Source of the DNA: Neobacillus sp. SuZ13
Lineage (GTDB): Bacteria; Bacillota; Bacilli; Bacillales; Cytobacillaceae
Reading direction: 5' to 3'
Assembly (NCBI RefSeq): GCF_030123365.1
Contig: NZ_CP126107.1
Span: 2,651,501-2,715,500, forward strand
Length of the DNA stretch: 64,000 bases
Position 1 is the stretch's first letter. Every line of letters starts with the position of its first letter. The position numbers and the translations under genes are program-made. Under the pieces are notes generated by a model, which saw only the letters and a list, made by a program, of their open reading frames with translations, was not told where the DNA came from and ran no database searches. Positions 9,094 to 17,286 of the stretch are shown one piece after another.

Positions 9094-9675
9094 ATGACTT
9101 ATAATCAAATTAAGAATGTTGCTCTGAATCATTTCACGGATAAGGGATATGAAGGAACATCGATGGCACATATCGCTGATGATGTAGGAATTAAAAAACA
9201 ATCCATCTATACCCATTTCAAAGGGAAAGATGAACTTTTTCTACAGGTTTGCAGTGATGTTTTTGATGCCGAATTAAAATTTGTTATTAATTATATAGAC
9301 AGTAACAAGACACAATCTATAGAGGAATTCTTATTTAATTTTCTTATGCTATATAAAGAAAGATATGAGAAGAACAACATAACAAAATTTTGGCTTCGAA
9401 TCTCTTTCTTTCCACCCACTCATCTTTATGAACAGGTTATAAGTCATGTATATGAGTACTTGGATAAGGTAGAAAAACATCTCCTTTTGGTCATCGAGAA
9501 GGCGATGGTGGAGGGAGAACTTAGCTCAACCATTGATTCACAACAAGCTACTTCTGCATTTTTAGGAGTTTTAGATGGAATATTTGTTGAAATGTTATAT
9601 GGAGGTTCTGAACGCTTAATGAAGAGAATGGATGCCTCTTGGTATCTTTATTGGCGTGGACTTTCGAAGGAATAA
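9094..9675 (+). CDS. TetR/AcrR family repressor of the paired SMR exporter
   Basis: About 193 residues. The N-terminal helix-turn-helix reads GTSMAHIADDVGIKKQSIYTHFKGKDELF (split near the recognition helix SIYTHF), followed by an all-helical ligand-binding half. ATG at 9094 is chosen by GAAGGTGA at 9081-9088. Twenty-three bases downstream begins a two-gene SMR exporter, the arrangement of yvdT-yvdS-yvdR in B. subtilis. It likely represses itself and the exporter until a drug or guanidinium-like ligand binds. Confidence 0.85.
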   Translation: MTYNQIKNVALNHFTDKGYEGTSMAHIADDVGIKKQSIYTHFKGKDELFLQVCSDVFDAELKFVINYIDSNKTQSIEEFLFNFLMLYKERYEKNNITKFWLRISFFPPTHLYEQVISHVYEYLDKVEKHLLLVIEKAMVEGELSSTIDSQQATSAFLGVLDGIFVEMLYGGSERLMKRMDASWYLYWRGLSKE

Positions 9676-9698
9676 TTATATTTTTTGGGGGATATGGA

Positions 9699-10040
9699 AT
9701 GAAACGTAATTGGGTATTTGTCATATTGGCTGGCCTTATTGAGGTTTTGTGGGCATTAGGATTAAAGCATGCGAGCAACTGGCTTTCTTGGGCTGGTATT
9801 GCTCTACTTATATATATTTCATTTGTTTTACTGATAAAGGCGACAAAAAGCCTGCCCGTTGCTACAGTTTACGCAATCTTTACTGGAATAGGGACAGCTG
9901 GAACTGTTGTGGTGGAGATGTTGTTTTTCGGAGTGGCCTTTAGTTGGACGAAAGTATTATTTATTCTCTTACTTCTTTCTGGTGTGGTAGGCTTAAAGCT
10001 TGTCACAACTGAATCTAGTAAGAAAGAAGGTGCAGTGTAA
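9699..10040 (+). CDS. SMR family efflux subunit 1
   Basis: About 113 residues with four membrane helices. Begins KRNWVFVILAGLIEVLWALGLKHA, with the essential membrane Glu at about position 14. ATG at 9699 is chosen by GGGGGATATGG just upstream; longer readings run back into the repressor gene. Paired with the next SMR gene, so probably half of an antiparallel heterodimer as in YkkCD or YvdRS. It exports small cations with proton antiport. Confidence 0.86.
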   Translation: MKRNWVFVILAGLIEVLWALGLKHASNWLSWAGIALLIYISFVLLIKATKSLPVATVYAIFTGIGTAGTVVVEMLFFGVAFSWTKVLFILLLLSGVVGLKLVTTESSKKEGAV

Positions 10041-10041
10041 C

Positions 10042-10356
10042 ATGGCCTGGATGTATCTTATACTGGCAGGAGCTTTTGAAGTGGTTGGAGTTACAGGTAT
10101 GAATAAAGTGGTTAAAGACAAAAACATACAGTCATATATGGTACTGTTCATTGGATTTATATTTAGTTTTAGTTTTCTGAGTTTAGCAATGAAAACACTA
10201 CCTGCGGGAACTTCCTATGCCGTTTGGACAGGAATCGGAACTGTAGGTGGAACGATTATTGGAATGCTTTTTTATGGAGAAGCAAAGGATTGGAGACGTA
10301 TTTTATTTATCGCTCTAATATTAGTAGCAGTCATTGGATTGAAAATGACATCGTAG
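10042..10356 (+). CDS. SMR family efflux subunit 2
   Basis: 104 residues, four membrane helices, membrane Glu in LAGAFEVVGVTGMNK, and the GTSYAVWTGIGTVG loop-helix signature of SMR proteins. Its ATG comes one base after the preceding stop codon, so the pair is translationally coupled. Forms a heterodimer with subunit 1 by analogy with paired SMRs. Control by the upstream TetR protein is inferred from operon position. Confidence 0.87.
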   Translation: MAWMYLILAGAFEVVGVTGMNKVVKDKNIQSYMVLFIGFIFSFSFLSLAMKTLPAGTSYAVWTGIGTVGGTIIGMLFYGEAKDWRRILFIALILVAVIGLKMTS

Positions 10357-10420
10357 AATTGTTAACCTGAATATATATATTTAGATCAATTTTTAATCCA
10401 AGGTTAAGGTGTGATTCTAT

Positions 10421-10648
10421 ATGGATAAAAGAGTTCAATTTGACTTTGAAATCGAGTTTACGAACGGCGGGGGAATTCAAGGTCAGGAATTTCGTCTTGA
10501 TATTGATGGCGATGACATTACTGACGAAGAGTTAGCAAAATATATTGTAGAAGATATGAGGTTGCTAATGGTTGGTAAAGTAAGGATACTTAACAAGAAA
10601 ATCATTAATGAAAAACATAAACGAAGAGTTTCCGATGAGCAAAGCTGA
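10421..10648 (+). CDS. Conserved small acidic protein of unknown function
   Basis: A 75-residue soluble protein, FDFEIEFTNGGGIQGQEFRLDI, then DDITDEELAKYIVEDMRLLMVGKVRI. This pattern recurs in a widespread small-protein family with no assigned function that I can name. ATG follows AAGGTG at a good distance. Monocistronic and followed by a repeat-type terminator. Confidence 0.7.
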   Translation: MDKRVQFDFEIEFTNGGGIQGQEFRLDIDGDDITDEELAKYIVEDMRLLMVGKVRILNKKIINEKHKRRVSDEQS

Positions 10649-10683
10649 GAATTATAAATGTTTATTTTGCTGTCCTGCAAATA

Positions 10684-10733
10684 GAAGCTGCCAAATGAGG
10701 TGGCTTTTTTTCTTATTCAGCAATTAGTTGAAT
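10684..10733 (+). repeat. Dispersed repeat, degenerate (C+R)
   Basis: Stem AAGCTGCC/GGTGGCTT with T7 followed by CTTATTCAGCAATTAGTTGAA, which keeps the outer arm of the right hairpin but has lost the CGGGGCAG loop. Confidence 0.5.
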
Positions 10734-10821
10734 ATGATATCATTTAAAACAAAACATTTTAAATAATAAAAAAATGATTTAGTATGGAGAAAATAACCAT
10801 ATTTGAAACGAGGCGTTTTAG

Positions 10822-11190
10822 ATGAGTGAGATGGAAAAAGTGATTTCCTTTTTATTTGGAATTGCTATGAACGCATTAATAATAATGGCATTATTAAGCC
10901 TCAATGGAAAAATAAACCGACAGAAGAAATGGTTATCTATATTAAGCCTTATATCCACTATTATTTTCAGTTTCATTCCTACAACTGGTACTAGAGTTGA
11001 TAAAGATTTGTGGGAGTATCACCTTGGTTTTCCTGCTGAAGGTTTTATTTATCGGGGCGGATGGGATATAAATTTTAGCTCTCTCGGGTTTATATATAAC
11101 TTTTTCTTCTTTTATTGGGTGTTTAAATTCATTTTAAAAGTTAGAGAGGTTGGTGTTGCAATAGCAAAAGGTCTAAAATCTCAATCATAA
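10822..11190 (+). CDS. Hypothetical membrane protein, 122 aa
   Basis: Three hydrophobic segments (about residues 5-25, 35-52 and 85-105) and a charged C-terminus; between segments two and three an exposed loop (GTRVDKDLWEYHLGFPAEGF) rich in aromatic and charged residues. The ATG follows a modest GAGGCG site. Not recognised. It stands alone before the two-gene unit at 11317-12285. Confidence 0.6.
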   Translation: MSEMEKVISFLFGIAMNALIIMALLSLNGKINRQKKWLSILSLISTIIFSFIPTTGTRVDKDLWEYHLGFPAEGFIYRGGWDINFSSLGFIYNFFFFYWVFKFILKVREVGVAIAKGLKSQS

Positions 11191-11316
11191 ATTTTTTCAA
11201 AAGGATTCAATCGATGATGTTCTATAGTGTTACATCTTATTGTCTATAATGTATAAATCGCTTTATTTAGTCAAAGTCTAAATATAGTTGATGATAAAAA
11301 TAGAGGTGGACTTACG

Positions 11317-11787
11317 ATGGCATTATCAATCATTCTTTATTTAGCGTGGTTAATTATTACTATATTATATGCAATGAAGAAACCATTTTCAAAAATAGAA
11401 ATTTCTGCCATCATATTTTTTATTTTTATTATTGATATTAACCGGAGTTGGATAACAAATGATGAACTAAAATATATTACATATTCTAAAGTTCCACTAA
11501 ATTATACAGCATATATTATTCATCGTACCTTTATAACCCCAGTGTTTATAGTACTAGGTATGAGTAGTATTCCTAGAAACTCGACAGTGTTAAAGAAAAT
11601 TTCAGCGATTCTTATTTCTTCCTTTGTTTTAGTTTTAATACGAATTGTTTTACTAAAATTTGATGTCGTCTATTTCCATCAATGGAATTTGTTCTATGAT
11701 TATCTATACTATGTCTTATTACATTTGTTAGGATATTTTATTCTAAACTGTTACAATTCATTAGTTTTAAAAGGAGCTAAAAATTAA
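11317..11787 (+). CDS. Membrane protein, first of a CBO0543-like pair
   Basis: 156 residues, about four or five membrane helices, start ATG behind GAGGTGG. It ends one base before the next gene begins. Length, helix layout and the C-terminal HQWNLFYDYLYYVLLHLLGYF region resemble the 157-residue product at 49996-50469, which also precedes a partner of the same type. The pair therefore looks like a conserved two-gene unit. Function unknown. Confidence 0.65.
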   Translation: MALSIILYLAWLIITILYAMKKPFSKIEISAIIFFIFIIDINRSWITNDELKYITYSKVPLNYTAYIIHRTFITPVFIVLGMSSIPRNSTVLKKISAILISSFVLVLIRIVLLKFDVVYFHQWNLFYDYLYYVLLHLLGYFILNCYNSLVLKGAKN

Positions 11788-12285
11788 ATGATTTGGATCG
11801 GAAATTTTAGCCTAAATGAGATTTCACTAATCATAATGAATGTTATCGGTTACTCAATAATGATGTTTTTACCAAAAAAACTAGGTAGGGATGTAACTTT
11901 TATAAGTATACTTGCAGGTTTATCAACTGGTATGTTGTTTGATTTTACGATAGGTGGAGGTCTCCTGGATTTTTACAAGCAAAATGATAGTAATCACTAT
12001 GAACTATTTGATCTATTCTATTATTCCTTATTTGCACCGTTTGGTTATTTTTTTATGTATTTTTATCATGTGATACGGATTAATAAAATATCATTTATAT
12101 TTTATATTACCGCTTGGGCTTTTATTGGTATTACTGTTCAATGGATATTTACACTTCTTCATATCCTTACTTATCAAAATAACTATCAATTATCGTACTC
12201 TTTTCCTATATTCTTACTAACTCAAACATTGACGGGGCTCTATTACCTTTTCATTACTAGAGATAATAGTAGAAAACTGACCTAA
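11788..12285 (+). CDS. Membrane protein, second of a CBO0543-like pair
   Basis: 165 residues with five or six membrane helices. The FDLFYYSLFAPFGYFFMYFY block and the SFPIFLLTQTLTGLYYLF end match FDLLLYLMYLPFGYLFLYAY and SLPVYITVQSLYIILF in the 166-residue protein at 50466-50966. CBO0543-like proteins are small spore-former membrane proteins without known role. Its TAA stop (12283-12285) lies inside the left loop of a dispersed repeat. Confidence 0.7.
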   Translation: MIWIGNFSLNEISLIIMNVIGYSIMMFLPKKLGRDVTFISILAGLSTGMLFDFTIGGGLLDFYKQNDSNHYELFDLFYYSLFAPFGYFFMYFYHVIRINKISFIFYITAWAFIGITVQWIFTLLHILTYQNNYQLSYSFPIFLLTQTLTGLYYLFITRDNSRKLT

Positions 12286-12366
12286 GAAAGGGTGCAAGAG
12301 TTTAAGAACGAGATCGCTGCGGCGGTCTTTTTATGTTGGGCAAGCTAATGCAGGGAGTTCAAGAAG
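12281..12366 (+). repeat. Dispersed repeat (L+C+R)
   Basis: Left loop CCTAAGAAAGGGTGC containing the stop codon of the preceding gene, central stem GATCGCTGCGGCGGTC with T5, then a degenerate right loop (AAGCTAATGCAGGGAGTTCAAGAAG). Confidence 0.7.
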
Positions 12367-12568
12367 CATCGTCCTTAATCACCTACGACATGGCATGCGA
12401 ATAAGTAATAGGAGTTAATGTGGCAGGATAATTGAAAAAGTAATGATTATTAAAGATAATAAAAAAGGGCAGGTCACGGTAATATAAATTTTTTTAGGCT
12501 AATAGTGAAATTAAGATGGAAACGGATTGAGAATTCAATAAAATATTGAAAAAAGGGAGTGAGTATTT

Positions 12569-13180
12569 ATGTCAATCAGGGAAAAAATGAAAAACGGAAA
12601 ATTATATTTCTGTAATGATGAAGATTTAATGAATGAACAGATGCAATGTCTAGAGGTATTATATGACTTTAATCAGACTAGACCTTCTCAAGTAGAAAAG
12701 AGAAAAGAAATTTTACATAAACTGTTTGCCGAAGTAGGTGCCAACGTGTATATTGAACCACCACTTCATGCAAATTGGGGTAGACATACACATCTAGGAA
12801 ATGACGTCTACGTCAATTTCAATCTTACATTGGTAGATGACACCGATATTTATATAGGCAATAATGTATTAATTGGGCCTAATGTGACGATTGATGCAGG
12901 AACTCATCCGATTCATCCAGAATTACGGAGAAAATCGGCACAGTATAACCTGCCAGTAGTAATTGAGGATAATGTTTGGATTGGAGCAGGTGCGATTATC
13001 TTACCCGGAGTTCGAATTGGCGAAAATACTGTAATCGGTGCCGGTAGTGTAGTTACCAAGGATATTCCAGCCAATGTAATAGCAATAGGAAGCCCTTGCA
13101 GGATAATGCGGGAAATCAATGAGCGTGACATGGAGTTTTATCATAAAGACATGAAAATCGATGAAAAAGACTTAATTTAA
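12569..13180 (+). CDS. Maltose/galactoside O-acetyltransferase-like (hexapeptide repeat)
   Basis: 203 residues, the size of the LacA/Maa/NodL group. Left-handed beta-helix repeats run from about residue 70 to 185 (YIGNNVLIGPNVTI, VWIGAGAIILPGVRIGENTVIG). The acetyl-transfer His is in DAGTHPIHPELR. It uses acetyl-CoA to acetylate a sugar hydroxyl in the cytoplasm, possibly for detoxification or cell-surface sugars. ATG follows AAAAGGGAGTGA. Monocistronic. Confidence 0.88.
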   Translation: MSIREKMKNGKLYFCNDEDLMNEQMQCLEVLYDFNQTRPSQVEKRKEILHKLFAEVGANVYIEPPLHANWGRHTHLGNDVYVNFNLTLVDDTDIYIGNNVLIGPNVTIDAGTHPIHPELRRKSAQYNLPVVIEDNVWIGAGAIILPGVRIGENTVIGAGSVVTKDIPANVIAIGSPCRIMREINERDMEFYHKDMKIDEKDLI

Positions 13181-13200
13181 AAGATTCATTAATAATCTTA

Positions 13201-13264
13201 CCTAAGACTGCTGCTGCAGTCTTTTTTCTTGCTGTGCTGACGGAGCAAGTTAGTTGAAGAAGGA
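13201..13264 (+). repeat. Dispersed repeat (C+R)
   Basis: Stem AAGACTGC/GCAGTCTT with T6, then GTGCTGACGGAGCAAGTTAG with the TTAGTTGAAGAAGGA right arm. Serves as terminator of the acetyltransferase gene. Confidence 0.75.
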
Positions 13265-13321
13265 TTTTTCCATTTTATAGCGAACTATTTATATTACTTT
13301 TATATAAGTAGGTGTGGTTAT

Positions 13322-14179
13322 ATAGAAAAGCAAATTAATTTTAATATTGATGATCAAATTAAAAAAAATATTATCGAAAGTCTTAGGTCCGCCGGATGTG
13401 TTTTCGCAGAAGAAGAGGCTGAACTTCTTTTTTCTGAGTCAATGACATTGGATGAGCTCTCAAGTATGGTCAATCTTCGAATGACAGGTACCCCACTTGA
13501 ACATGTCCTTGGTTGGGCGAAGTTTTGCGGCATAAGGATTATTGTAGACCCAGGAGTCTTCGTTCCTAGGGTCCGTACAGAATACCTCGTCCGAAATGCG
13601 GTTGCCTTATCAGTAACTGGGGCCATAGTCGTTGACCTTTGCTGTGGTACAGGAGCGGTTGGTATTGCGATAGCAAAAGGTCTAGAGTGGATTCAGTTGT
13701 ATGCAGTGGACATTGACCCAATCGCAGTGCGCTGTGCTCGCCGAAATGTTACAAACCTTGGTGGGCTCGTATTTGAAGGGGACCTCTATAAGGCTCTACC
13801 TGCCAAACTACGTGGGAAAGTAAACATCGTGGTAGCAAACGCACCCTACGTGCCTACAGGAGCAATGAATCTACTTCCACAGGAAGCACGTTTACATGAA
13901 CCGAAGGTGGCGCTGGACGGTGGATATGACGGACTCGATATTCAACGAAGAGTAGCAGAAGAAGCAACCCTCTGGCTAGCTCCAGGAGGGCATTTATTAG
14001 TAGAAACAAGTCAAATGCAGGCACCTCATTCCTTAGAAATCTTTGCCCAATTCGGGCTGATACCTCAATTGATACACAACGATGAAATGGACGCTACTGT
14101 CGTAATTGGAACCAAACCGAACCTGTGGAAACATAATGAGCCTAGTGCGCTTGTCGAAAAACCAAAAGGGATTGATTAA
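13322..14179 (+). CDS. PrmC/HemK-like protein-(glutamine-N5) methyltransferase, start codon apparently ATA
   Basis: A class I SAM methyltransferase with VVDLCCGTGAVGIAIAKG (SAM-binding loop) and NAPYVPTG, the NPPY-like catalytic motif. The coding frame continues 40 codons upstream of the first ATG (13442), giving the natural N-terminus SLRSAGCVFAEEEAELLF seen in this family. A TAGGTG site lies seven bases before codon ATA at 13322, with no ATG, GTG or TTG there. The likeliest event is ATG-to-ATA mutation, leaving weak initiation or only a truncated product from 13442. Confidence 0.75.
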   Translation: MEKQINFNIDDQIKKNIIESLRSAGCVFAEEEAELLFSESMTLDELSSMVNLRMTGTPLEHVLGWAKFCGIRIIVDPGVFVPRVRTEYLVRNAVALSVTGAIVVDLCCGTGAVGIAIAKGLEWIQLYAVDIDPIAVRCARRNVTNLGGLVFEGDLYKALPAKLRGKVNIVVANAPYVPTGAMNLLPQEARLHEPKVALDGGYDGLDIQRRVAEEATLWLAPGGHLLVETSQMQAPHSLEIFAQFGLIPQLIHNDEMDATVVIGTKPNLWKHNEPSALVEKPKGID

Positions 14180-14271
14180 TCATTGTCTTTACTAATTGAA
14201 CTGGGTGCGAATCTTTAATAATGAAGGATCGCATTTTCAATACAAAGGAATTATTTTTCTGATGCAGTATT

Positions 14272-14297
14272 AAAGGGCATCCTTGAGGTTGCCCTTT
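14272..14297 (+). terminator. Rho-independent terminator
   Basis: AAAGGGCA pairs with TGCCCTTTT over a short loop, between the convergent methyltransferase and the minus-strand gene at 14309. Confidence 0.7.
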
Positions 14298-14308
14298 TGT
14301 ATCCCCCC

Positions 14309-14782
14309 TTATCTTTTTTTCGCCCTCAATAAGGCCGCGTAGCTTGCCGCCTTTTTGGGTGGGGCAGTGAGGGATTTCTCATAACCTTTCTGGAAACTTT
14401 TTTCGTACGCCTTCACAAACTTCAGCCCGAGTATCCGTTGGGCCGCCTGTACCGCATTCATTTCCGGATGGGCATGAAGGTAGGCGTAGAATTTCTCCCC
14501 AGAGGAAAAAGAGAGGTACACCTGTCGAAGAAGTCCTATTTTAATGAGAGGCTGAACTATTTCCATCTTGTTGTCCAAGCTCAGCTGGGAGCGTGGCATC
14601 TGCTGCCAAGCACGGGAGATCCTGAAATTATGACGGTCCTCAAGCCCCGACCGGATTCCTTCATAATATCCTTCTTCCTTCCCCATCTGGACGGGGTCGG
14701 TCGGCGGTTCGCCGTCTGTCTGTAAACCGCCGGTGAAAAGAAGGCCTGCAAACAGGAAAAAGGCTATAAGTTTCCGTGTCAC
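14309..14782 (-). CDS. Secreted hypothetical protein, 157 aa
   Basis: N-terminal signal peptide (MTRKLIAFFLFAGLLFTGGL), then an Ala/Lys/Arg-rich soluble domain with GKEEGYYEGIRSGLEDRHNF and FVKAYEKSFQKGYEKSLTAPP, suggestive of helical repeats with GYxxG spacing. A ribosome-binding site (AAAGGGGGAAAA, complement) precedes the ATG. The region is visibly richer in G+C than its surroundings, hinting at acquisition. No family recognised. Confidence 0.65.
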   Translation of the reverse strand: MTRKLIAFFLFAGLLFTGGLQTDGEPPTDPVQMGKEEGYYEGIRSGLEDRHNFRISRAWQQMPRSQLSLDNKMEIVQPLIKIGLLRQVYLSFSSGEKFYAYLHAHPEMNAVQAAQRILGLKFVKAYEKSFQKGYEKSLTAPPKKAASYAALLRAKKR

Positions 14783-14964
14783 AGCTTTTCCCCCTTTCTA
14801 TTTATTTCGTCTTCTTTAGTTTAACCAGTCATTTCCGTCATATGAGTAGGGACTTTTATCAGGAGGACAATTTAGAATAATCAAATGCTAATAGTGACCA
14901 ATAACTTTTTTAATTCATAGTATATTTATAGGTATTATATGGATTGAATTGTGAGGTGAATAAA

Positions 14965-15606
14965 TTGGGCAGAGAGTTTATTCAGTTGTTCGATGATTGG
15001 GCAGAATATTATGAAGAAACTATCTCAGGAAAGGATCAAGAATACAAAGAAGTTTTTGAGCGGTATGATTATATATTAGAAACGGTTGCTTTAAGATCTC
15101 ATGGCACTGTTCTTGAATTCGGTGTTGGTACTGGAAACCTAACTGAGAAATTGATTAAGTTAGGCAGAAAGGTTATTGGTGTTGAACCTTCTAAGATGAT
15201 GAGGGAAAAAACAAAAGCTCGTTTATTAGATTGTCTTTTATTCGATGGGGATTTTTTATCCTTTCCTGAATTGCCAGGGAAAGTGGACTCAATTGTAAGT
15301 ACCTATGCTTTTCATCATTTGACAGATGCTGAAAAGGAAGTTGCTATTTCCCTTTATTCCACGATGCTAGATGATCGGGGAAAGATCATTTTTGCTGATA
15401 CTGCCTTCATTAATGATGAGGAGCGGCGGGAGTGCCAACGAAAAGTTAGAGAACAGGGTTATGGGAATCTACTGGAGGACCTACAAAGAGAATACTATTC
15501 AACTTTAGAAGTCCTTGAGGAACTTTTCACTAAGAATGGTTTTAAGGTAAGTTTTGAAAAAATGAACTCGTATGTTTGGGTGATGGAAGCGATAAAGGCA
15601 GTCTAA
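14965..15606 (+). CDS. yrrT: SAM-dependent methyltransferase YrrT-like
   Basis: 214 residues starting at TTG 14965 (GREFIQLFDDWAEYY), chosen because GAGGTGA lies just upstream and the length then equals the YrrT family. SAM-binding motif VLEFGVGTGNLTEKL, then VIGVEPSKMM and STYAFHHLTDAEK. In B. subtilis yrrT heads the operon for recycling S-adenosylmethionine by-products to cysteine; here it is alone, so that context is missing. Confidence 0.8.
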   Translation: MGREFIQLFDDWAEYYEETISGKDQEYKEVFERYDYILETVALRSHGTVLEFGVGTGNLTEKLIKLGRKVIGVEPSKMMREKTKARLLDCLLFDGDFLSFPELPGKVDSIVSTYAFHHLTDAEKEVAISLYSTMLDDRGKIIFADTAFINDEERRECQRKVREQGYGNLLEDLQREYYSTLEVLEELFTKNGFKVSFEKMNSYVWVMEAIKAV

Positions 15607-15620
15607 GAAATTTCCCTTGA

Positions 15621-15670
15621 TAAACTAAAGGGGACTTGAATTGAACAAGGGGTTACTGCTGCAGCCCTTC
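15621..15670 (+). repeat. Dispersed repeat, partial (L+C)
   Basis: AACTAAAGGGGACTTGAATT left hairpin followed by the central stem AGGGGTTACTGCTGCAGCCCTT; right half missing. It ends the yrrT unit. Confidence 0.65.
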
Positions 15671-15736
15671 ATTTCGAAAGTTTTTTGAAAAAATTAAGTC
15701 AGTTTTCTTTTCTAAAAAGTGTTCTATTACTTCTAT

Positions 15737-15775
15737 AGGATTGCTGCTGCAGTCCTTTTTTTGTTATGGCACTGT
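15737..15775 (+). repeat. Dispersed repeat, partial (C)
   Basis: AGGATTGCTGCTGCAGTCCT stem plus T-run and TTGTTATGGCACTG. The 15776-16061 stretch beyond it holds only short AT-rich hairpins and no convincing gene. Confidence 0.5.
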
Positions 15776-16061
15776 TATAACTGAATGTTGATTTCACTGT
15801 GTTTGAATAATAAACGTAAAAATCCGTTTAAATTGGGAAATACCCATATTTCCTTAAAAATAAAGGAAGTTTTTCCTTTTATATGATCCAAATCTTTGGA
15901 TTTTGTCTTATTTAGAGAAGTTAATCGGAATTTCTCCGCTTATAGTTGCTTCTTATGCTTCCTCTATATACATTAGCCGGAAATTCTCCACCTATGAATT
16001 CTCATACCTACACGAAAATCAACAATGAATAAAAACAGAGCCTTTGTTATAAATAAGGTGA

Positions 16062-16160
16062 ATGAACAATCGAACTTGTTTGAATGAGAATATACTAAAG
16101 AAAGAAATAAATAAATTTCGTGAGCACATTCCACTTACTGATGAATTACTTGTAAAATGA
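16062..16160 (+). CDS. Possible small protein, 32 aa
   Basis: ATG at 16062 encodes MNRTCLNENILKKEINKF then REHIPLTDELLVK. AAGGTGA is very close to the start, so initiation is doubtful. The charged, helical composition looks coding, and a second small ORF follows 25 bases later in the same direction. Could also be the C-terminal remnant of a larger gene. No family recognised. Confidence 0.3.
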   Translation: MNNRTCLNENILKKEINKFREHIPLTDELLVK

Positions 16161-16185
16161 CTAAGTTAAAAGGGGTGATAGGTAA

Positions 16186-16308
16186 TTGGGACGAATGAAA
16201 ATAAAAAGAATTGCAGTCGATTCCATCCTTTATTCAGAAGTTGATGATTGTGAAACAGACGATCAAACAGATGATTGGGATGTTCAATTAGAAGGAAGTG
16301 AAAGTTAA
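16186..16308 (+). CDS. Possible small acidic protein, 37-40 aa
   Basis: From TTG 16186 or in-frame ATG 16195, behind AAGGGGTGATAGG. The peptide MKIKRIAVDSILYSEVDDC is followed by a strongly acidic tail (ETDDQTDDWDVQLEGSES). Together with the preceding 32-residue ORF it forms a compact two-gene unit with a good ribosome-binding site. A peptide of unknown role; not recognised. Confidence 0.4.
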   Translation: MGRMKIKRIAVDSILYSEVDDCETDDQTDDWDVQLEGSES

Positions 16309-16514
16309 ATATCAATTGCTAATGCTTTTAAATTTTGGAACTCAGAAATAAGTCACATTTATGTCATATGATATGAAAATGAATTTAGGTGGACTGTGTT
16401 ATACTATTTTTTAATAATAGTTTTAATTAAAGCAGTTCTCTAACCTATAGAAATACTTTAAGCCGCCAAATAATTAGTTCATTAGTTAATATAGTATATG
16501 AACCCAAGTACTAA

Positions 16515-16579
16515 AACAAAAGTGTGCTTGAGTTAAAGATTAGAGCTGTCATTAAGGCAGCTTTTTCTTGTTGAATTAA
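16515..16579 (+). repeat. Dispersed repeat interrupted by IS110 copy A (left part)
   Basis: Left loop AGTGTGCTTGAGTTAAAG, central stem AGAGCTGTCATTAAGGCAGCT with TTTTTCTTGTTGAATTAA. The right loop resumes after the IS at 17181 as AACGGGGTAGG...AGAAGGA. The insertion point is therefore inside the right loop. Confidence 0.65.
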
Positions 16580-17182
16580 ACCAGCTAATAGAGATGGTAA
16601 GCATCTATCGCATCTGTCTTTACTTTTCGAAGACTTGAACTTTTAGCCTTAAAAGAAATCAATGGATTAACGATGATCAATAAATACCCACGGTCCTCCT
16701 AGTATTGAACAATAGAGGAATGATAATGTCCTGTCGCTTCTAGAACAATAGGTGGTTTCTTACCAGTTTCCATTCATAACCACCTCCAGAAACTCTACAA
16801 GTAAATCAAGACCTTCAATAGTATGAGAAACTTTAAAACTCTTACGGTATGGTTTGCCTTTATCTATAAATGCCTGAACTTTACTTTCCCCTTTTGAAAC
16901 ATCCAGACCAATGACTGGATTCATTCTAAAATCTCCTCCTAAACTCGTAATTTGCCAGTACCCCTAATTCCTCCATGCAGTGTCATAGCTTCGCTTGTTA
17001 TACGAGATCTAGGTCACAACCAGCCTCAATCATGTTTCTACAAGAAGGGGGCGAACGGTTTAGCTGACGGGGTCAAAGCCCCACGGGCAGTTAAGTTCTA
17101 CCCTGGCTACTGATATAATAAGACCCAAATAAATAAGGTCAACCAGAAATATTTAGCATTCTGGTTAACCTTATAATACGAA
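16580..17182 (-). mobile_element. IS110-family element copy A, internally deleted
   Basis: About 600 bp remain: the outer end ACCAGCTAATAG, a decayed N-terminal part of the DEDD recombinase (minus strand, Met codon ending at 16924, NPVIGLDVSKGE-like), and the complete 5' non-coding end to TTATAATACG. Ends are the same as in copy B at 44942-46558. Flanks are TTGAATTAA and AACGGGGTAGG, placing AA as the shared core and the right loop of a dispersed repeat as target. Too short to be autonomous. Confidence 0.75.
16925..17180 (-). ncRNA. Candidate IS110 bridge RNA region, copy A
   Basis: Non-coding end upstream of the recombinase start, where IS110 elements encode their bridge RNA. A stem pairs 17047-17055 with 17095-17103 and encloses an internal GGGG/CCCC hairpin (about 17069-17082). 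On one side of that hairpin is ACGGGCAGTTAAG (17083-17095), matching the right loop of the dispersed repeat; on the other is TTTAGCTGAC (17058-17067), matching the AACTAA left half in complement. A donor-like CAACCAGCC lies further in (17017-17025). Confidence 0.6.
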
Positions 17183-17206
17183 CGGGGTAGGTTTCTTTTA
17201 GAAGGA
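17181..17206 (+). repeat. Right half of the repeat interrupted by IS110 copy A
   Basis: AACGGGGTAGG then TTCTTTTAGAAGGA, a degenerate CGGGGCAG loop and right arm continuing 16515-16579. Confidence 0.5.
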
Positions 17207-17286
17207 ATTAACCCCTTTACCAAAATCTTGTAGTATCATTGATATAAATAGGGTATGGGGGAGATGTACTTGAAAGAGAAGATTTT

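Noticed and set aside
9000..10042. Guanidine riboswitch before the SMR pair
   Set aside because: The SMR genes follow the TetR gene by only 23 bases, with no room for the aptamer, and none was seen ahead of the TetR gene.
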